NCBI GenBank assembly: GCA_022448005.1
Contig: JAKUTK010000011.1
Coordinates: forward strand, 42,557-106,556
Reading direction: 5' to 3'
DNA: 64,000 nt
DNA from: Pseudomonas sp.
Lineage (GTDB): Bacteria; Pseudomonadota; Gammaproteobacteria; Pseudomonadales; Pseudomonadaceae
Within the stretch, counting starts at the first letter, position 1, and each line of letters opens with the position of its first letter. Shown piece by piece: positions 35,419 to 43,560 of this stretch. The position numbers and the translations under genes are program-made. Under the pieces are notes generated by a model. It saw nothing but the letters and a program-made list of their open reading frames with translations. It made no database searches and had not been told where the DNA came from.

Positions 35419-36824
35419 GGCGCTCCATCCGCAACCGCACTCTGGTGCTGGTGCTCGGCATCCTGCTGCTGTCGCTGAGCCTGATTTCCTGGCGCAGTTA
35501 TCGCGATGCCCGCCACGAAATCGAAGAGCTGTTCGACGCTCAGCTGGCGCAGAGTGCGCGGCTGGTGCAGGGGCTGGTGATGCACGAAATGGAGCCGTCA
35601 GCGCGCCAGGCACTGCAGACTGCCTTGGACGCAGCGGTGAACACGCGGCGTGACCAGGGTGTGCCCGGGCACGATTACGAAACCAAACTCGGCTTTCAGG
35701 TCTACGCCGCAGACGGCAGCAGCGTGCTGCAGTCCGCCGGTGCGCCGAACGGCGCCTTGCAGGAGCTGGCCAAGACGGATTCGGCGCCGCCCTTCAGCGG
35801 CCTGATTGGCGGTTATCACGACGTGCAGCTCGATGGGCATGCCTGGCGCCTGTTCCTGCTGCAAGACCGTGAAGACGATCTGTGGATTCTGGTCAGCGAG
35901 CGCGATGACGTGCGCGGCGAGCTGGTCGGCAAGATCGCCGGGCGCAGCCTGCTGCCCGACCTGATCGGCCTGCCGTTGCTGGCGCTGCTGATCTGGCTGG
36001 CGGTGGGCTGGGGCTTGCGCCCGCTGGCACACATGGCGCAACTGCTGAAGAGTCGCGATCCGGACAACCTCGCGCCACTGCTGCTGGCACCGCTGCCGCA
36101 GGAACTGGAGCCGGTGGCCGCCTCGCTCAACCGCCTGCTGCAGCAAGTCAATCAACTGGTCGAGCGGGAAAAACGCTTCATCGCCGACGCGGCCCACGAA
36201 CTGCGCACGCCGCTGGCAGTACTTCGGGTTCATGCTCAGAACGCGCTGCAGGCCGGCAGCGACGCCGAGCGTGACGAGTCGATCAGACAGCTGCTTGCCG
36301 GGGTTGACCGTACAACTCGTGTAGTCACGCAATTGCTGACCCTCGCCCGGCTTGAGCCCAGCGCTCAGCAGCTGCGCCTGGCGCAGCTGGACCTGTGCCG
36401 GCTGACACGCGACACCCTCGCCGAGTTGACGCCATTGGCCATTGCCCGCGACCAGGAGCTCGCGCTGGAAGTCGATGAGCACGCCGACTGCACACTGACC
36501 GGCGATGCCGCGAGCCTGGCGACGCTGTTGCAGAACCTGGTCGGCAACGCGCTGGCCTACACGCCCACAGGCGGGCGGGTTGAGGTACAGCTGCGCAGCA
36601 CCGCCGAGCACTTGATCCTCGAGGTCGCGGACAGCGGGCCCGGCATTGCGCCCGAGCTGCGCGCGCAACTGTTCGAGCGCTTCGTTCGCCTCGGCGACGG
36701 CCAGGGCGCGGGGCTTGGCCTGTCGATTGTCGCGCGCATCGCCGAGCTGCACGGCGCGACTGTCGAACTGCTCGATTCGGCATTGGGCGGACTGCGCGTG
36801 GTTGTACGTATCCCCCGAACCTGA
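35412..36824 (+). CDS. Sensor histidine kinase, QseC/PmrB type
   Basis: 470-residue inner-membrane kinase: first membrane helix at about 9-27, a periplasmic sensor of about 150 residues, second helix at about 181-201, HAMP-like linker, His262 in IADAAHELRTPLAVL, and the ATPase with NLVGNALAYTPTGG, DSGPGI and GAGLGLSIVARIAELH. It pairs with the overlapping upstream response regulator. The periplasmic part has no PmrB ExxE motif that I can place with confidence, so the signal is unknown. Confidence 0.9.
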   Translation: MLRRSIRNRTLVLVLGILLLSLSLISWRSYRDARHEIEELFDAQLAQSARLVQGLVMHEMEPSARQALQTALDAAVNTRRDQGVPGHDYETKLGFQVYAADGSSVLQSAGAPNGALQELAKTDSAPPFSGLIGGYHDVQLDGHAWRLFLLQDREDDLWILVSERDDVRGELVGKIAGRSLLPDLIGLPLLALLIWLAVGWGLRPLAHMAQLLKSRDPDNLAPLLLAPLPQELEPVAASLNRLLQQVNQLVEREKRFIADAAHELRTPLAVLRVHAQNALQAGSDAERDESIRQLLAGVDRTTRVVTQLLTLARLEPSAQQLRLAQLDLCRLTRDTLAELTPLAIARDQELALEVDEHADCTLTGDAASLATLLQNLVGNALAYTPTGGRVEVQLRSTAEHLILEVADSGPGIAPELRAQLFERFVRLGDGQGAGLGLSIVARIAELHGATVELLDSALGGLRVVVRIPRT

Positions 36825-36960
36825 GCCTGTTCCCGATCCAAAACCAGGCCCTTCGCGCAGCGCCGACGTTCCATCGACGCGAGCCATATCAGCCGCCGCT
36901 ACCATGCCTTGAAGCAGGCTAGGCACCGGCACCGCGTCGAATCGTCGCGACGCTTGCCCG

Positions 36961-36977
36961 GATAAGCTTCGCTTAAG
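36961..36977 (+). promoter_or_regulatory. PmrA/QseB-type box upstream of cytochrome b561
   Basis: GATAAG at 36961-36966 and CTTAAG at 36972-36977 with a five-base spacer (CTTCG): one perfect and one 4/6 half-site at the 11-base period. It ends 48 bases before the ATG at 37026, almost the same distance as the perfect box upstream of the hemolysin-family gene (46 bases). Confidence 0.6.
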
Positions 36978-37025
36978 TTTCGAGGCCTAGACTCGCGGCA
37001 AGTATCCACACGCGGAGTAGGTGAA

Positions 37026-37574
37026 ATGAACGAGAAACTGATGCCAAGACGCTACGGACGGCTGTCCATTGGCCTGCACTGGCTGATGGTGCTGCTGATT
37101 GCAGCGGTCTACGCAACAATTGAACTGAAGGGTAATTTCGCCAAGGGCAGCGAGCCGCGGGAACTGCTCAAGCAGTGGCACTTCATGCTCGGCTTGTCGG
37201 TGTTCATGCTGGTCTGGCTGCGTTTGCTGGCCAGATGGTTGCGCCCGGCGCCGCTCGCCATTGCCAGCGCAGCCTGGGAGCAACGGCTGGCCAAGCTGGC
37301 GCACCTGGCGTTGTACGGCCTGATGATCGGACTGCCGCTGCTGGGCTGGCTGACGCTGAGTGCTGCGGGCAAGCCGATTCCCTTCTTTGGCCTGGAACTG
37401 CCGGCCCTGCTCGCGCCGGACAAGAACCTGGCCGGCGATATCAAGGAAATTCACGAAACCGTGGCCGAGCTCGGTTACTGGCTGATCGGTCTGCATGCCG
37501 CAGCCGCGCTGTTTCACCATTACGTTCGCCGCGACGACGTTCTGCGACGGATGCTGCCGCAGCGACAAAGCTGA
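37026..37574 (+). CDS. Cytochrome b561 family protein
   Basis: 182-residue di-heme b-type cytochrome of the bacterial CybB/YceJ family with four membrane helices. Candidate heme-ligand histidines are in LSIGLHWLMV, LLKQWHFMLG, LAHLALYGL and GLHAAAALFHHYV. These proteins act as superoxide:ubiquinone oxidoreductases or as electron partners of periplasmic proteins such as YceI. It follows the two-component genes in the same direction with its own CTTAAG-type box, suggesting control by that system. A strong terminator follows. Confidence 0.88.
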   Translation: MNEKLMPRRYGRLSIGLHWLMVLLIAAVYATIELKGNFAKGSEPRELLKQWHFMLGLSVFMLVWLRLLARWLRPAPLAIASAAWEQRLAKLAHLALYGLMIGLPLLGWLTLSAAGKPIPFFGLELPALLAPDKNLAGDIKEIHETVAELGYWLIGLHAAAALFHHYVRRDDVLRRMLPQRQS

Positions 37575-37580
37575 CCTAGG

Positions 37581-37625
37581 CACGAAGACGCCCGGCCGAC
37601 TCCTCATCGACCGGGCGTTTTCGTG
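37581..37625 (+). terminator. Intrinsic terminator between cytochrome b561 and moeA (bidirectional)
   Basis: CACGAAGACGCCCGG (37581-37595) pairs with CCGGGCGTTTTCGTG (37611-37625), 14 of 15 bases, loop of 15. The TTTT within the right arm gives a U-run for the plus strand. It lies three bases before the convergent moeA stop codon. Confidence 0.8.
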
Positions 37626-37627
37626 TG

Positions 37628-38860
37628 TCAGCCGAGCAACTCGCTGAACGGCAGATACTCCACCGTCTCACCCGCTTCCAACGTGCGGTTGCGTTCGACA
37701 AGGGCCAAGCCTTCGGCCCAGCTGGCCGAGGTCAGCATCGCCGAGCCCTGCAGAGGGTGCAGGCACACGCGCAATTCACCGTCGACCTGCTCCAACCGAG
37801 CGCGCAGGTACTGGCGGCGGTTGTTCGGCTTGCGCCAGGCGAAGCCAGCGGTCAGGCGCAGCGGCTTGGGCAACACCTCAGTGCAACCCTGGGCACTGAG
37901 CAGGAACGGCCGCGCCACCACCAGCGAGGTGATCAGCGCCGCCGCAGGGTTGCCTGGCAGGCCAATCCACGGTTTGCCATTGACCTCGCCAAACGCCAGC
38001 GGCTTGCCCGGCTGGATCGCCAGACGCCACATGTGCAGCTCGCCCAGTTCGCGGATCGCCTGTTTGAGATGGTCCTCCTCGCCGACCGAGACGCCACCAG
38101 AGGTGATCAACATGTCCCATTCGGAGGCTGCCAGCGCCAACGCATCACGGCTGGCGGCCAGCTCATCGACGAGAATTTCGTAGTCGTGCACTTCCATCCC
38201 GAGGCTGCGCAGCACGCTGAGCAGGCAGTAGCGGTTGGAGTTGTAGATCTGCCCTGGCGCCAGCGGCTCGCCGGGCTCACGCAGTTCGTTGCCGCTGGAC
38301 AGCAAGCCGATGCGCAGCCGCCGATAGACCGCGACGCGGGCCACGCCGAAGCTCGCCAGTAATCCGATTTCCTGCGGTCGCAGACGCTTGCCGGCTTGCA
38401 GCACCGCCTCGCCGGTCTTCACCTCTTCGCCTTGCCGACGCACATGGGCGCCTGGGGTAACTCTGGGCAGATGCACGCGGACCGCCTCGACCTGGCAGTC
38501 TTCCTGCGCCACCACGGTGTCGGCACCCGGCGGCAGCGGCGCGCCGGTAAAGATACGCACGGCGTGGCCGGCAGGCAGTTGCTGGTCGGCCGCATCACCG
38601 GCGGCGATGCGCCCGGCCAGTGGCAGCCAACCGCCGTCGGCCGGCAGGTCGGCCGCGCGCAGGGCGTAGCCGTCCATTGCGCTGTTGTCCCAGGCCGGCA
38701 CCGGGAAAGGTGCGTCGAGCGATTCGGCCAGCACCCGGCCAAGGGCATCGGACAGCGCCACATGCTCCACCGGCGGCAGCGTCGGCACCCGCGCCAGCAG
38801 CTCGGCGATGGCCTCGTCGACCGGCTTCAGGCCGCTAATGTCGCAGCCACTGGTGCTCAT
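37628..38860 (-). CDS. moeA: Molybdopterin molybdenumtransferase
   Basis: Inserts molybdate into adenylylated molybdopterin; 410 residues, the family norm. Motifs are PAWDNSAMDGYALRAADLP, GHAVRIFTGAPLPPGADTVV (by its parts), ITSGGVSVGEEDHLK and the metal-binding PGNPAA loop in WIGLPGNPAAALI. The start at 38860 (M-S-T-S-G-C-D) overlaps the moaB stop by four bases. The operon moaB-moeA supplies cofactor to enzymes such as the oxidoreductase at 18.8-22.5 kb. Confidence 0.95.
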   Translation of the reverse strand: MSTSGCDISGLKPVDEAIAELLARVPTLPPVEHVALSDALGRVLAESLDAPFPVPAWDNSAMDGYALRAADLPADGGWLPLAGRIAAGDAADQQLPAGHAVRIFTGAPLPPGADTVVAQEDCQVEAVRVHLPRVTPGAHVRRQGEEVKTGEAVLQAGKRLRPQEIGLLASFGVARVAVYRRLRIGLLSSGNELREPGEPLAPGQIYNSNRYCLLSVLRSLGMEVHDYEILVDELAASRDALALAASEWDMLITSGGVSVGEEDHLKQAIRELGELHMWRLAIQPGKPLAFGEVNGKPWIGLPGNPAAALITSLVVARPFLLSAQGCTEVLPKPLRLTAGFAWRKPNNRRQYLRARLEQVDGELRVCLHPLQGSAMLTSASWAEGLALVERNRTLEAGETVEYLPFSELLG

Positions 38861-39402
38861 GAGCGTGGTCCGCAGTATTCGACCGCGGATGCCTTGAGGT
38901 GCGGAACGAAGTTGCAGGGCTTGGTGCGGCTGTCCAGCTGCTCGACGAGGATCTTGTTCCAGGCGGTACGGCAGGCGTTGGTCGAGCCCGGCAGGCAGCA
39001 AACCAGCGTGCCGTTGCTCATGCCGGCCAGCGCGCGGGACTGCACGGTGGAGGTGCCGATCTCGCCCAGCGAAACGTAGCGGAACAGTTCGCCGAAGCCG
39101 TCGACGTCTTTGTCCAGCAGCGGCTGTACCGCCTGTGGAGTGTTGTCGCGGGCGGTGAAGCCGGTACCACCGGTCACCAGCACGACCTGAACGTTGTCGC
39201 TGGCGATCCAGCTGCAGACGCGGGCGCGGATCTGCCAGATGTCGTCCTTGACGATGGCCCGCTCGGCCAGGGTATGGCCGGCGCTCTGCAGGCCGTCGAT
39301 CAGCGCTTGGCCGGAGGTATCGGAATCGATGTTGCGGGTGTCGCTCACCGTAAGCACCGCGATGCTCAGGGCCTGAAATTCGGTGTTGGACAGATGAGCC
39401 AT
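38857..39402 (-). CDS. moaB: Molybdenum cofactor biosynthesis protein MoaB
   Basis: Molybdopterin-binding/adenylylating protein of the MoaB/MogA family, 181 residues. Motifs: AVLTVSDTRNIDSDTSGQ, VVLVTGGTGFTARDNTP, and SNGTLVCCLPGSTNACRTAW, whose GS-x-NA is the conserved molybdopterin-binding turn. It is the first gene of moaB-moeA. MogA is the alternative name, but the sequence pattern and size are those of pseudomonad MoaB. Confidence 0.94.
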   Translation of the reverse strand: MAHLSNTEFQALSIAVLTVSDTRNIDSDTSGQALIDGLQSAGHTLAERAIVKDDIWQIRARVCSWIASDNVQVVLVTGGTGFTARDNTPQAVQPLLDKDVDGFGELFRYVSLGEIGTSTVQSRALAGMSNGTLVCCLPGSTNACRTAWNKILVEQLDSRTKPCNFVPHLKASAVEYCGPRS

Positions 39403-39628
39403 GCTGGAACTCCTGAAGAATGGTTGCAGGCTGGCCCGCTTGCGGAGTGGGGCCTTTCCCGGTTGCGGCTATTTGCTCACCCTACGCGCTCCGGGGCAAG
39501 GGTATCGTGACCGCGACCGAGGGTCGCGGATCGGATCGGAGTAGCCTTGGCCATCGCTGATGCGCTAAAGAGGCAGGTCACGCGGCAGCAATGAGATCAA
39601 TGCGGAGCCTTGCATTCCAGCGGCTCGG

Positions 39629-40168
39629 CTAGACGATGTGATCACCACGCCGAAACGGCTGCGGTGCTGCGTCAGCTGACGCAGGCTCTACGGCGGGAGG
39701 CGTGTCACCCAACTTGAATGGCATCGGTGATTCGCTGACGAGCCGATGGGTAGCAGGCTCGAGGCGCTCCGACTCTGGCTCCGGTAGCTCGCGCACGGCG
39801 CGCCAGGCGAGGCCAGCAAGCACTACAGCCAGTACGCGGTAAAGCATTGAAGCCAGATCGAAGCCGACCAGCTCACCGCCGTCCACCCAGAGCGACACCA
39901 GCCTTCCCAGCACCAGCGCCGCCATGGTCATTACCAGCATGATCAAGGCTGGGCGAGCTCGCTCTGGTGCGCGCGCACTCCAGATCAGGAACAGCGCCAG
40001 CCCCAACTGCAAGCCGCCGTAGTAGACGCGCATATGGCTGACCGATGCAGTCTCCATCAGCAGCATGCCGTTCAGATTGGCCATCTCATGAGGCCGCAGC
40101 CAGTAGGCCAGACTGAGGCAGGCCATCACCAACGCCTGCGCGAGCAGAACGAAACGGGCAAAACGCAT
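39629..40168 (-). CDS. DUF4345-type small membrane protein
   Basis: 179 residues from the start at 40168, which has GGAGAG well placed upstream; a longer frame to 40318 lacks one. It has four hydrophobic segments and the family-like block MRVYYGGLQLGLALFLIWSA. A hydrophilic proline-rich tail of about 45 residues follows (PEPESERLE through PFRRGDHIV). Function unknown. It is divergent from the DUF411 gene. Confidence 0.7.
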   Translation of the reverse strand: MRFARFVLLAQALVMACLSLAYWLRPHEMANLNGMLLMETASVSHMRVYYGGLQLGLALFLIWSARAPERARPALIMLVMTMAALVLGRLVSLWVDGGELVGFDLASMLYRVLAVVLAGLAWRAVRELPEPESERLEPATHRLVSESPMPFKLGDTPPAVEPASADAAPQPFRRGDHIV

Positions 40169-40341
40169 CGAAAACTCTCCTGACAGCGGCTCCGCACCAC
40201 AATGGTCATCGGACCGAAACGCCCCGTTTTGGTTCGCCGCCCTCCCCGCGTCCGCCTCCTGTGACATTCGCTCACATGACTCGACTTGGGCCGCCACAAG
40301 CATGCGGATATGCTGCACACTCCCACGCCGGAGAGATCTTC

Positions 40342-40776
40342 ATGCGCCGCTTACTGCTCGTCACCGCTCTGTTCGCCAGCCTCGCTCAGGCAGCCGACCC
40401 CATTGCCATCGAGGTGCACCGCGACGCCAATTGCGGTTGCTGCAAGGCATGGATAGAGCATCTTGAAGCCAACGGGTTCGAGGTCGACGATCACGTCGAA
40501 ACCAACATGGCCGCAGTCAAGACCCGTCTCGGCGTGCCCCATAGCCTGGGTTCCTGCCATACCGGCGTGATCGACGGAAAATTCGTCGAAGGCCACGTCC
40601 CGGCTGCCGACATCCTCAAGCTCCGAGCACAACCCGACCTGATCGGTGCGGCGGTACCCGGTATGCCCATGGGCTCGCCGGGTATGGAGATGGGCGAACA
40701 TAAAGACGCGTTCAAGGTGATCGCCGTGGGCAACAAGGGTGAGCAGTCGGTGCTGGCCGAGTACCCGGCAGACTGA
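40342..40776 (+). CDS. DUF411 periplasmic metal-binding protein
   Basis: 144 residues with a Sec signal peptide (MRRLLLVTALFASLAQA) followed by a thioredoxin-like domain of the DUF411 family. The conserved cysteines are in DANCGCCKAW (31, 33, 34) and a further Cys in LGSCHTG. A Met-rich segment GMPMGSPGMEMG is typical of copper handling. Members are often found with copper resistance genes, so a periplasmic copper chaperone role is likely, but no copper exporter is adjacent. GAGAG precedes the ATG. Confidence 0.85.
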   Translation: MRRLLLVTALFASLAQAADPIAIEVHRDANCGCCKAWIEHLEANGFEVDDHVETNMAAVKTRLGVPHSLGSCHTGVIDGKFVEGHVPAADILKLRAQPDLIGAAVPGMPMGSPGMEMGEHKDAFKVIAVGNKGEQSVLAEYPAD

Positions 40777-40865
40777 CGAAACAGACGAAACGCCTACGAG
40801 TCGCTGAATTTGCTGAGGCTGAGGCCGGTCTGACCAGAATCAGCAACCGGCAGAGGGATTCAGGC

Positions 40866-41726
40866 ATGCGCTGGAGAAAGGCTCGTCGCAGTGACAATGT
40901 GGTGGACGCTCGCGGCCGAAGCGGAGGCATCGGTGGCGGGCGCCTGACTCTGGCGGGCGTCGCTATCGTGGTGGTGATCGGTTTGTTGTCCGGCCAGGAT
41001 CCGATGCAGATCCTCGGTCAGCTGGCTGATCAGTCCGGTCCTACATCAACCCAGCAGTCCAGCGCCCCGGCCAACGGCGACGACCCGCAGGTTGCTTTCG
41101 TTCAGTCAATACTGGGCGATACCGAGGACACCTGGCGCGCTCTGTTTCAGCAGTCCGGTCAGCAATACCGAGACCCTACCCTGGTGCTTTTTCGTGGTGG
41201 CGTGAACTCAGCCTGTGGCTTCGCCAATTCGGCAGTCGGCCCCTTCTACTGTCCGGGCGACCAACAGGTGTATCTCGACCTGCAGTTCTTCGATGAGATG
41301 GCCTCGCGCTTTTCGGTCGCGGGCGACTTCGCTCAGGCCTACGTGATCGCCCATGAGGTCGGCCACCATGTGCAAACGCTGCTGGGCGTATCGCAACAGA
41401 TGCAGGCTGCCCGTCAGCGCGGCGCGCCCATGGAGGGTGACCACGGCTTGCTGGTTCGCCAGGAGCTGCAGGCGGATTGCTTTGCCGGGGTCTGGGCCAA
41501 CCACGCGCAGCAGCGTCATGACTGGCTCGAGGAAGGGGATCTTGAGGAAGCGTTGAATGCGGCGAACGCCATCGGCGACGATCGTTTGCAGCAGCAAAGT
41601 CAGGGCCGGGTCGTTCCGGATGCCTTCACCCATGGCACCTCTGCGCAACGGGTGAGGTGGTTTCGTATCGGCTTCGACAGTGGCGACCCGACACGCTGCG
41701 ATACCTTCCAGACCCAACGTCTTTAA
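40866..41726 (+). CDS. YpfJ-family neutral zinc metallopeptidase
   Basis: 286 residues. A basic cytoplasmic start is followed by one membrane helix at about 26-43 (LTLAGVAIVVVIGLL), then a periplasmic domain of the putative zincin family PF04228. The HExxH zinc motif is H163-E-V-G-H167 in IAHEVGHHVQTLLG, with the conserved RQELQADCFAGVWANH downstream supplying the third ligand. Other family marks are FYCPGDQQVYLDLQFF and PDAFTHGTSAQR. Substrate unknown. It is monocistronic. Confidence 0.9.
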   Translation: MRWRKARRSDNVVDARGRSGGIGGGRLTLAGVAIVVVIGLLSGQDPMQILGQLADQSGPTSTQQSSAPANGDDPQVAFVQSILGDTEDTWRALFQQSGQQYRDPTLVLFRGGVNSACGFANSAVGPFYCPGDQQVYLDLQFFDEMASRFSVAGDFAQAYVIAHEVGHHVQTLLGVSQQMQAARQRGAPMEGDHGLLVRQELQADCFAGVWANHAQQRHDWLEEGDLEEALNAANAIGDDRLQQQSQGRVVPDAFTHGTSAQRVRWFRIGFDSGDPTRCDTFQTQRL

Positions 41727-41747
41727 TTCGGAACGAGGTTGAGCCGT

Positions 41748-42089
41748 TCAGTCGATCCAGCGGTAGACCGGCGCATCCGCACCGTTATCCACCTTGACCT
41801 GCGCGCAGTGACGCAACCGCACCAGCAGGCGCTTGCCCATCTGAGCGCTACCGGCCAGCGCCTGCAGCTCCGCTAACAGCTGCGGCCCATCCATGCTCTG
41901 CGCCGCACGCAACAACCGTTGCGCCTCGTGCCAATGGGGATCAGCCGTCGGCTTGTCGGCCGGTTGCACCGGGGCGGTCTCGGCCTGAGCGGCGGGCATC
42001 TGACGCGCCAGCTGAGCCCAGTCGTGGTCGTCCATTTCAATGCTGAGGTCCACCGGCAGCTCGCCGACATGGCCGCGAATTCGAATCAT
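41748..42089 (-). CDS. Conserved hypothetical protein
   Basis: 113 residues from the start at 42089, which is preceded by AGGAGAG; it begins M-I-R-I-R-G-H-V-G-E-L-P-V-D. The protein has no membrane segment. It is acidic in the first third, with an alanine-rich helical C-terminal half (HWHEAQRLLRAAQSMDGPQLLAEL). I recognise no family with known function. It is convergent with the metallopeptidase gene and divergent from the zinc operon, with the Zur-like box in the spacer; whether it is part of that regulon cannot be said. Confidence 0.7.
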   Translation of the reverse strand: MIRIRGHVGELPVDLSIEMDDHDWAQLARQMPAAQAETAPVQPADKPTADPHWHEAQRLLRAAQSMDGPQLLAELQALAGSAQMGKRLLVRLRHCAQVKVDNGADAPVYRWID

Positions 42090-42160
42090 CGCCACTCTCC
42101 TGAAGACATTGGGTCGCATGCTCCCACGAGACGTTGAGACTGGCCAGCGACTGCAAACAT

Positions 42161-42175
42161 TTGTTATAACGTAAC
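42161..42175. promoter_or_regulatory. Zur-like box upstream of the zinc ABC operon
   Basis: TTGTTATAACGTAAC; its complement GTTACGTTATAACAA matches GTTATGTTATAACAG at 50569-50583 in 13 of 15 positions and contains the GTTATAAC core of gammaproteobacterial Zur boxes. It lies 24 bases before the start of the His-rich protein gene, in the promoter zone. Confidence 0.75.
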
Positions 42176-42198
42176 CACTAATTGATATGGAGTCTGCC

Positions 42199-42783
42199 AT
42201 GCGCCGTCTGCTGCTTGCCCTGCCCTTCGCCTTACTGCCCGGTTTTGCTCTGGCTGCTGAACACGATCACGACCATGCGCACCACGACAGTCTCGGCGCC
42301 CACGAGCATGGCGCAGCGGAACTGGACGCGGCGCTGGACGGTTCCACGCTGGAAGTCGAATTGCGCAGCCCGGCGATGAATCTGGTGGGTTTCGAGCACG
42401 CGCCGAGCAGCGAAGCGGATAAGCGCAAGGTCGCCGATGCACGCAAACAGCTGGAACAGCCGAACGGGCTGTTCGGCCTGCCTGCAGCAGCAGGCTGCAC
42501 CCTGGCCGAATCCGAGCTGGAGAGCCCGCTATTCGAAGGCGAGGGCCATGACCATGACGACGAGCACGAGCACGAGCACGATGAGGATCATGAAAGCCAG
42601 CACAGCGAAATCCACGCGCATTACCACTTCAATTGCGCCACGCCCGAAGCGCTAAAGGCGCTCGATCTGCAAGGCTTGTTCAAAGCGTTCCCCGGTACGC
42701 AGAAGATCCAGGCACAGCTGATCGGTCCGAAGGGTCAACAGGGCGTGCAACTCACCGCGGACCAGCCACGCGCAGCCTTCTGA
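42199..42783 (+). CDS. Histidine-rich periplasmic zinc-binding protein (DUF2796 / ZrgA-like)
   Basis: About 194 residues from the ATG at 42199, with GGAG six bases upstream; an ATG at 42187 overlaps that Shine-Dalgarno sequence and is less likely. It has a signal peptide ending near GFALAAEHD, then a His cluster HDHDHAHHDS and HEHGAAELD directly after cleavage, a folded DUF2796 core, and a long acidic-histidine loop (GHDHDDEHEHEHDEDHESQ). It probably buffers or captures zinc in the periplasm. Homologues are Vibrio ZrgA and P. aeruginosa PA4063, both Zur-regulated. It is the first gene of a four-gene operon. Confidence 0.88.
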   Translation: MRRLLLALPFALLPGFALAAEHDHDHAHHDSLGAHEHGAAELDAALDGSTLEVELRSPAMNLVGFEHAPSSEADKRKVADARKQLEQPNGLFGLPAAAGCTLAESELESPLFEGEGHDHDDEHEHEHDEDHESQHSEIHAHYHFNCATPEALKALDLQGLFKAFPGTQKIQAQLIGPKGQQGVQLTADQPRAAF

Positions 42784-42849
42784 TCTGATCCTGTCTGCCG
42801 CCTGGCTCGACGCAGTAAACTCCCGGCTCGTCCGACACGGATCATCTCG

Positions 42850-43557
42850 ATGACCGCATCACTGCTTGAACTGCACCAATTGGGTTTCGCCTGGCCGGGC
42901 CAGGCGGAGCTGCTCAACATTCCCAACTTCACGCTGGCATCCAACCAGAGCCTGTTCCTCAAGGGGCCGTCGGGCAGCGGCAAGACCACCCTGTTGGGCC
43001 TGATTGGCGGCGTGCAGAAAGCGCAGCGCGGAACGGTTCAGCTGCTCGGCACCGATCTCGCAGCGCTTTCGGCCGGTGCGCGGGATCGTTTCCGGGTCGA
43101 TCACACTGGCTATATCTTTCAGCAGTTCAACCTGCTGCCCTTCCTTTCGGTGGCTGAAAACGTCGGCTTGCCCTGTCATTTTTCCAAGACGCGAGCCGAA
43201 CGCGCACGACAGCGACACGGCAGTGTTGCGCAGGCAGCGGCAAGCCTGCTCCAGCATCTCGGCCTACCGAAGAGCCTGCTTGAGCGACGGGCCGAAGCAC
43301 TGTCGATCGGTCAGCAACAACGCGTCGCCGCGGCGCGTGCACTGATCGGTCAGCCGGAACTGGTAATTGCCGACGAGCCCACTTCGGCGCTCGACGCCGA
43401 CAGCCGCGAAGCCTTCCTGCAACTGCTGTTTGCCGAGTGTCGAGAAGCCGGTTCAAGCCTGTTGTTCGTCAGCCACGACCAGAGCCTGGCGCCACTTTTC
43501 GACCGTAGCCTTTCACTGGCGGATCTCAATCACGCCGCACGCGCCCCGGAGTTGTAG
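42850..43557 (+). CDS. ABC transporter ATP-binding protein of the zinc operon (LolD/MacB-like)
   Basis: 235-residue ATPase: Walker A GPSGSGKTTLLG, the signature EALSIGQQQRVAAARAL and Walker B ELVIADEPTSALDAD, with switch His in FVSHDQSL. It belongs to the group that pairs with FtsX/MacB-type permeases, which move substrates by mechanotransmission rather than through a channel. It lies between the His-rich protein gene and the permease gene (3-base gap). The counterpart in P. aeruginosa is PA4064. Confidence 0.92.
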   Translation: MTASLLELHQLGFAWPGQAELLNIPNFTLASNQSLFLKGPSGSGKTTLLGLIGGVQKAQRGTVQLLGTDLAALSAGARDRFRVDHTGYIFQQFNLLPFLSVAENVGLPCHFSKTRAERARQRHGSVAQAAASLLQHLGLPKSLLERRAEALSIGQQQRVAAARALIGQPELVIADEPTSALDADSREAFLQLLFAECREAGSSLLFVSHDQSLAPLFDRSLSLADLNHAARAPEL

Positions 43558-43560
43558 GCC

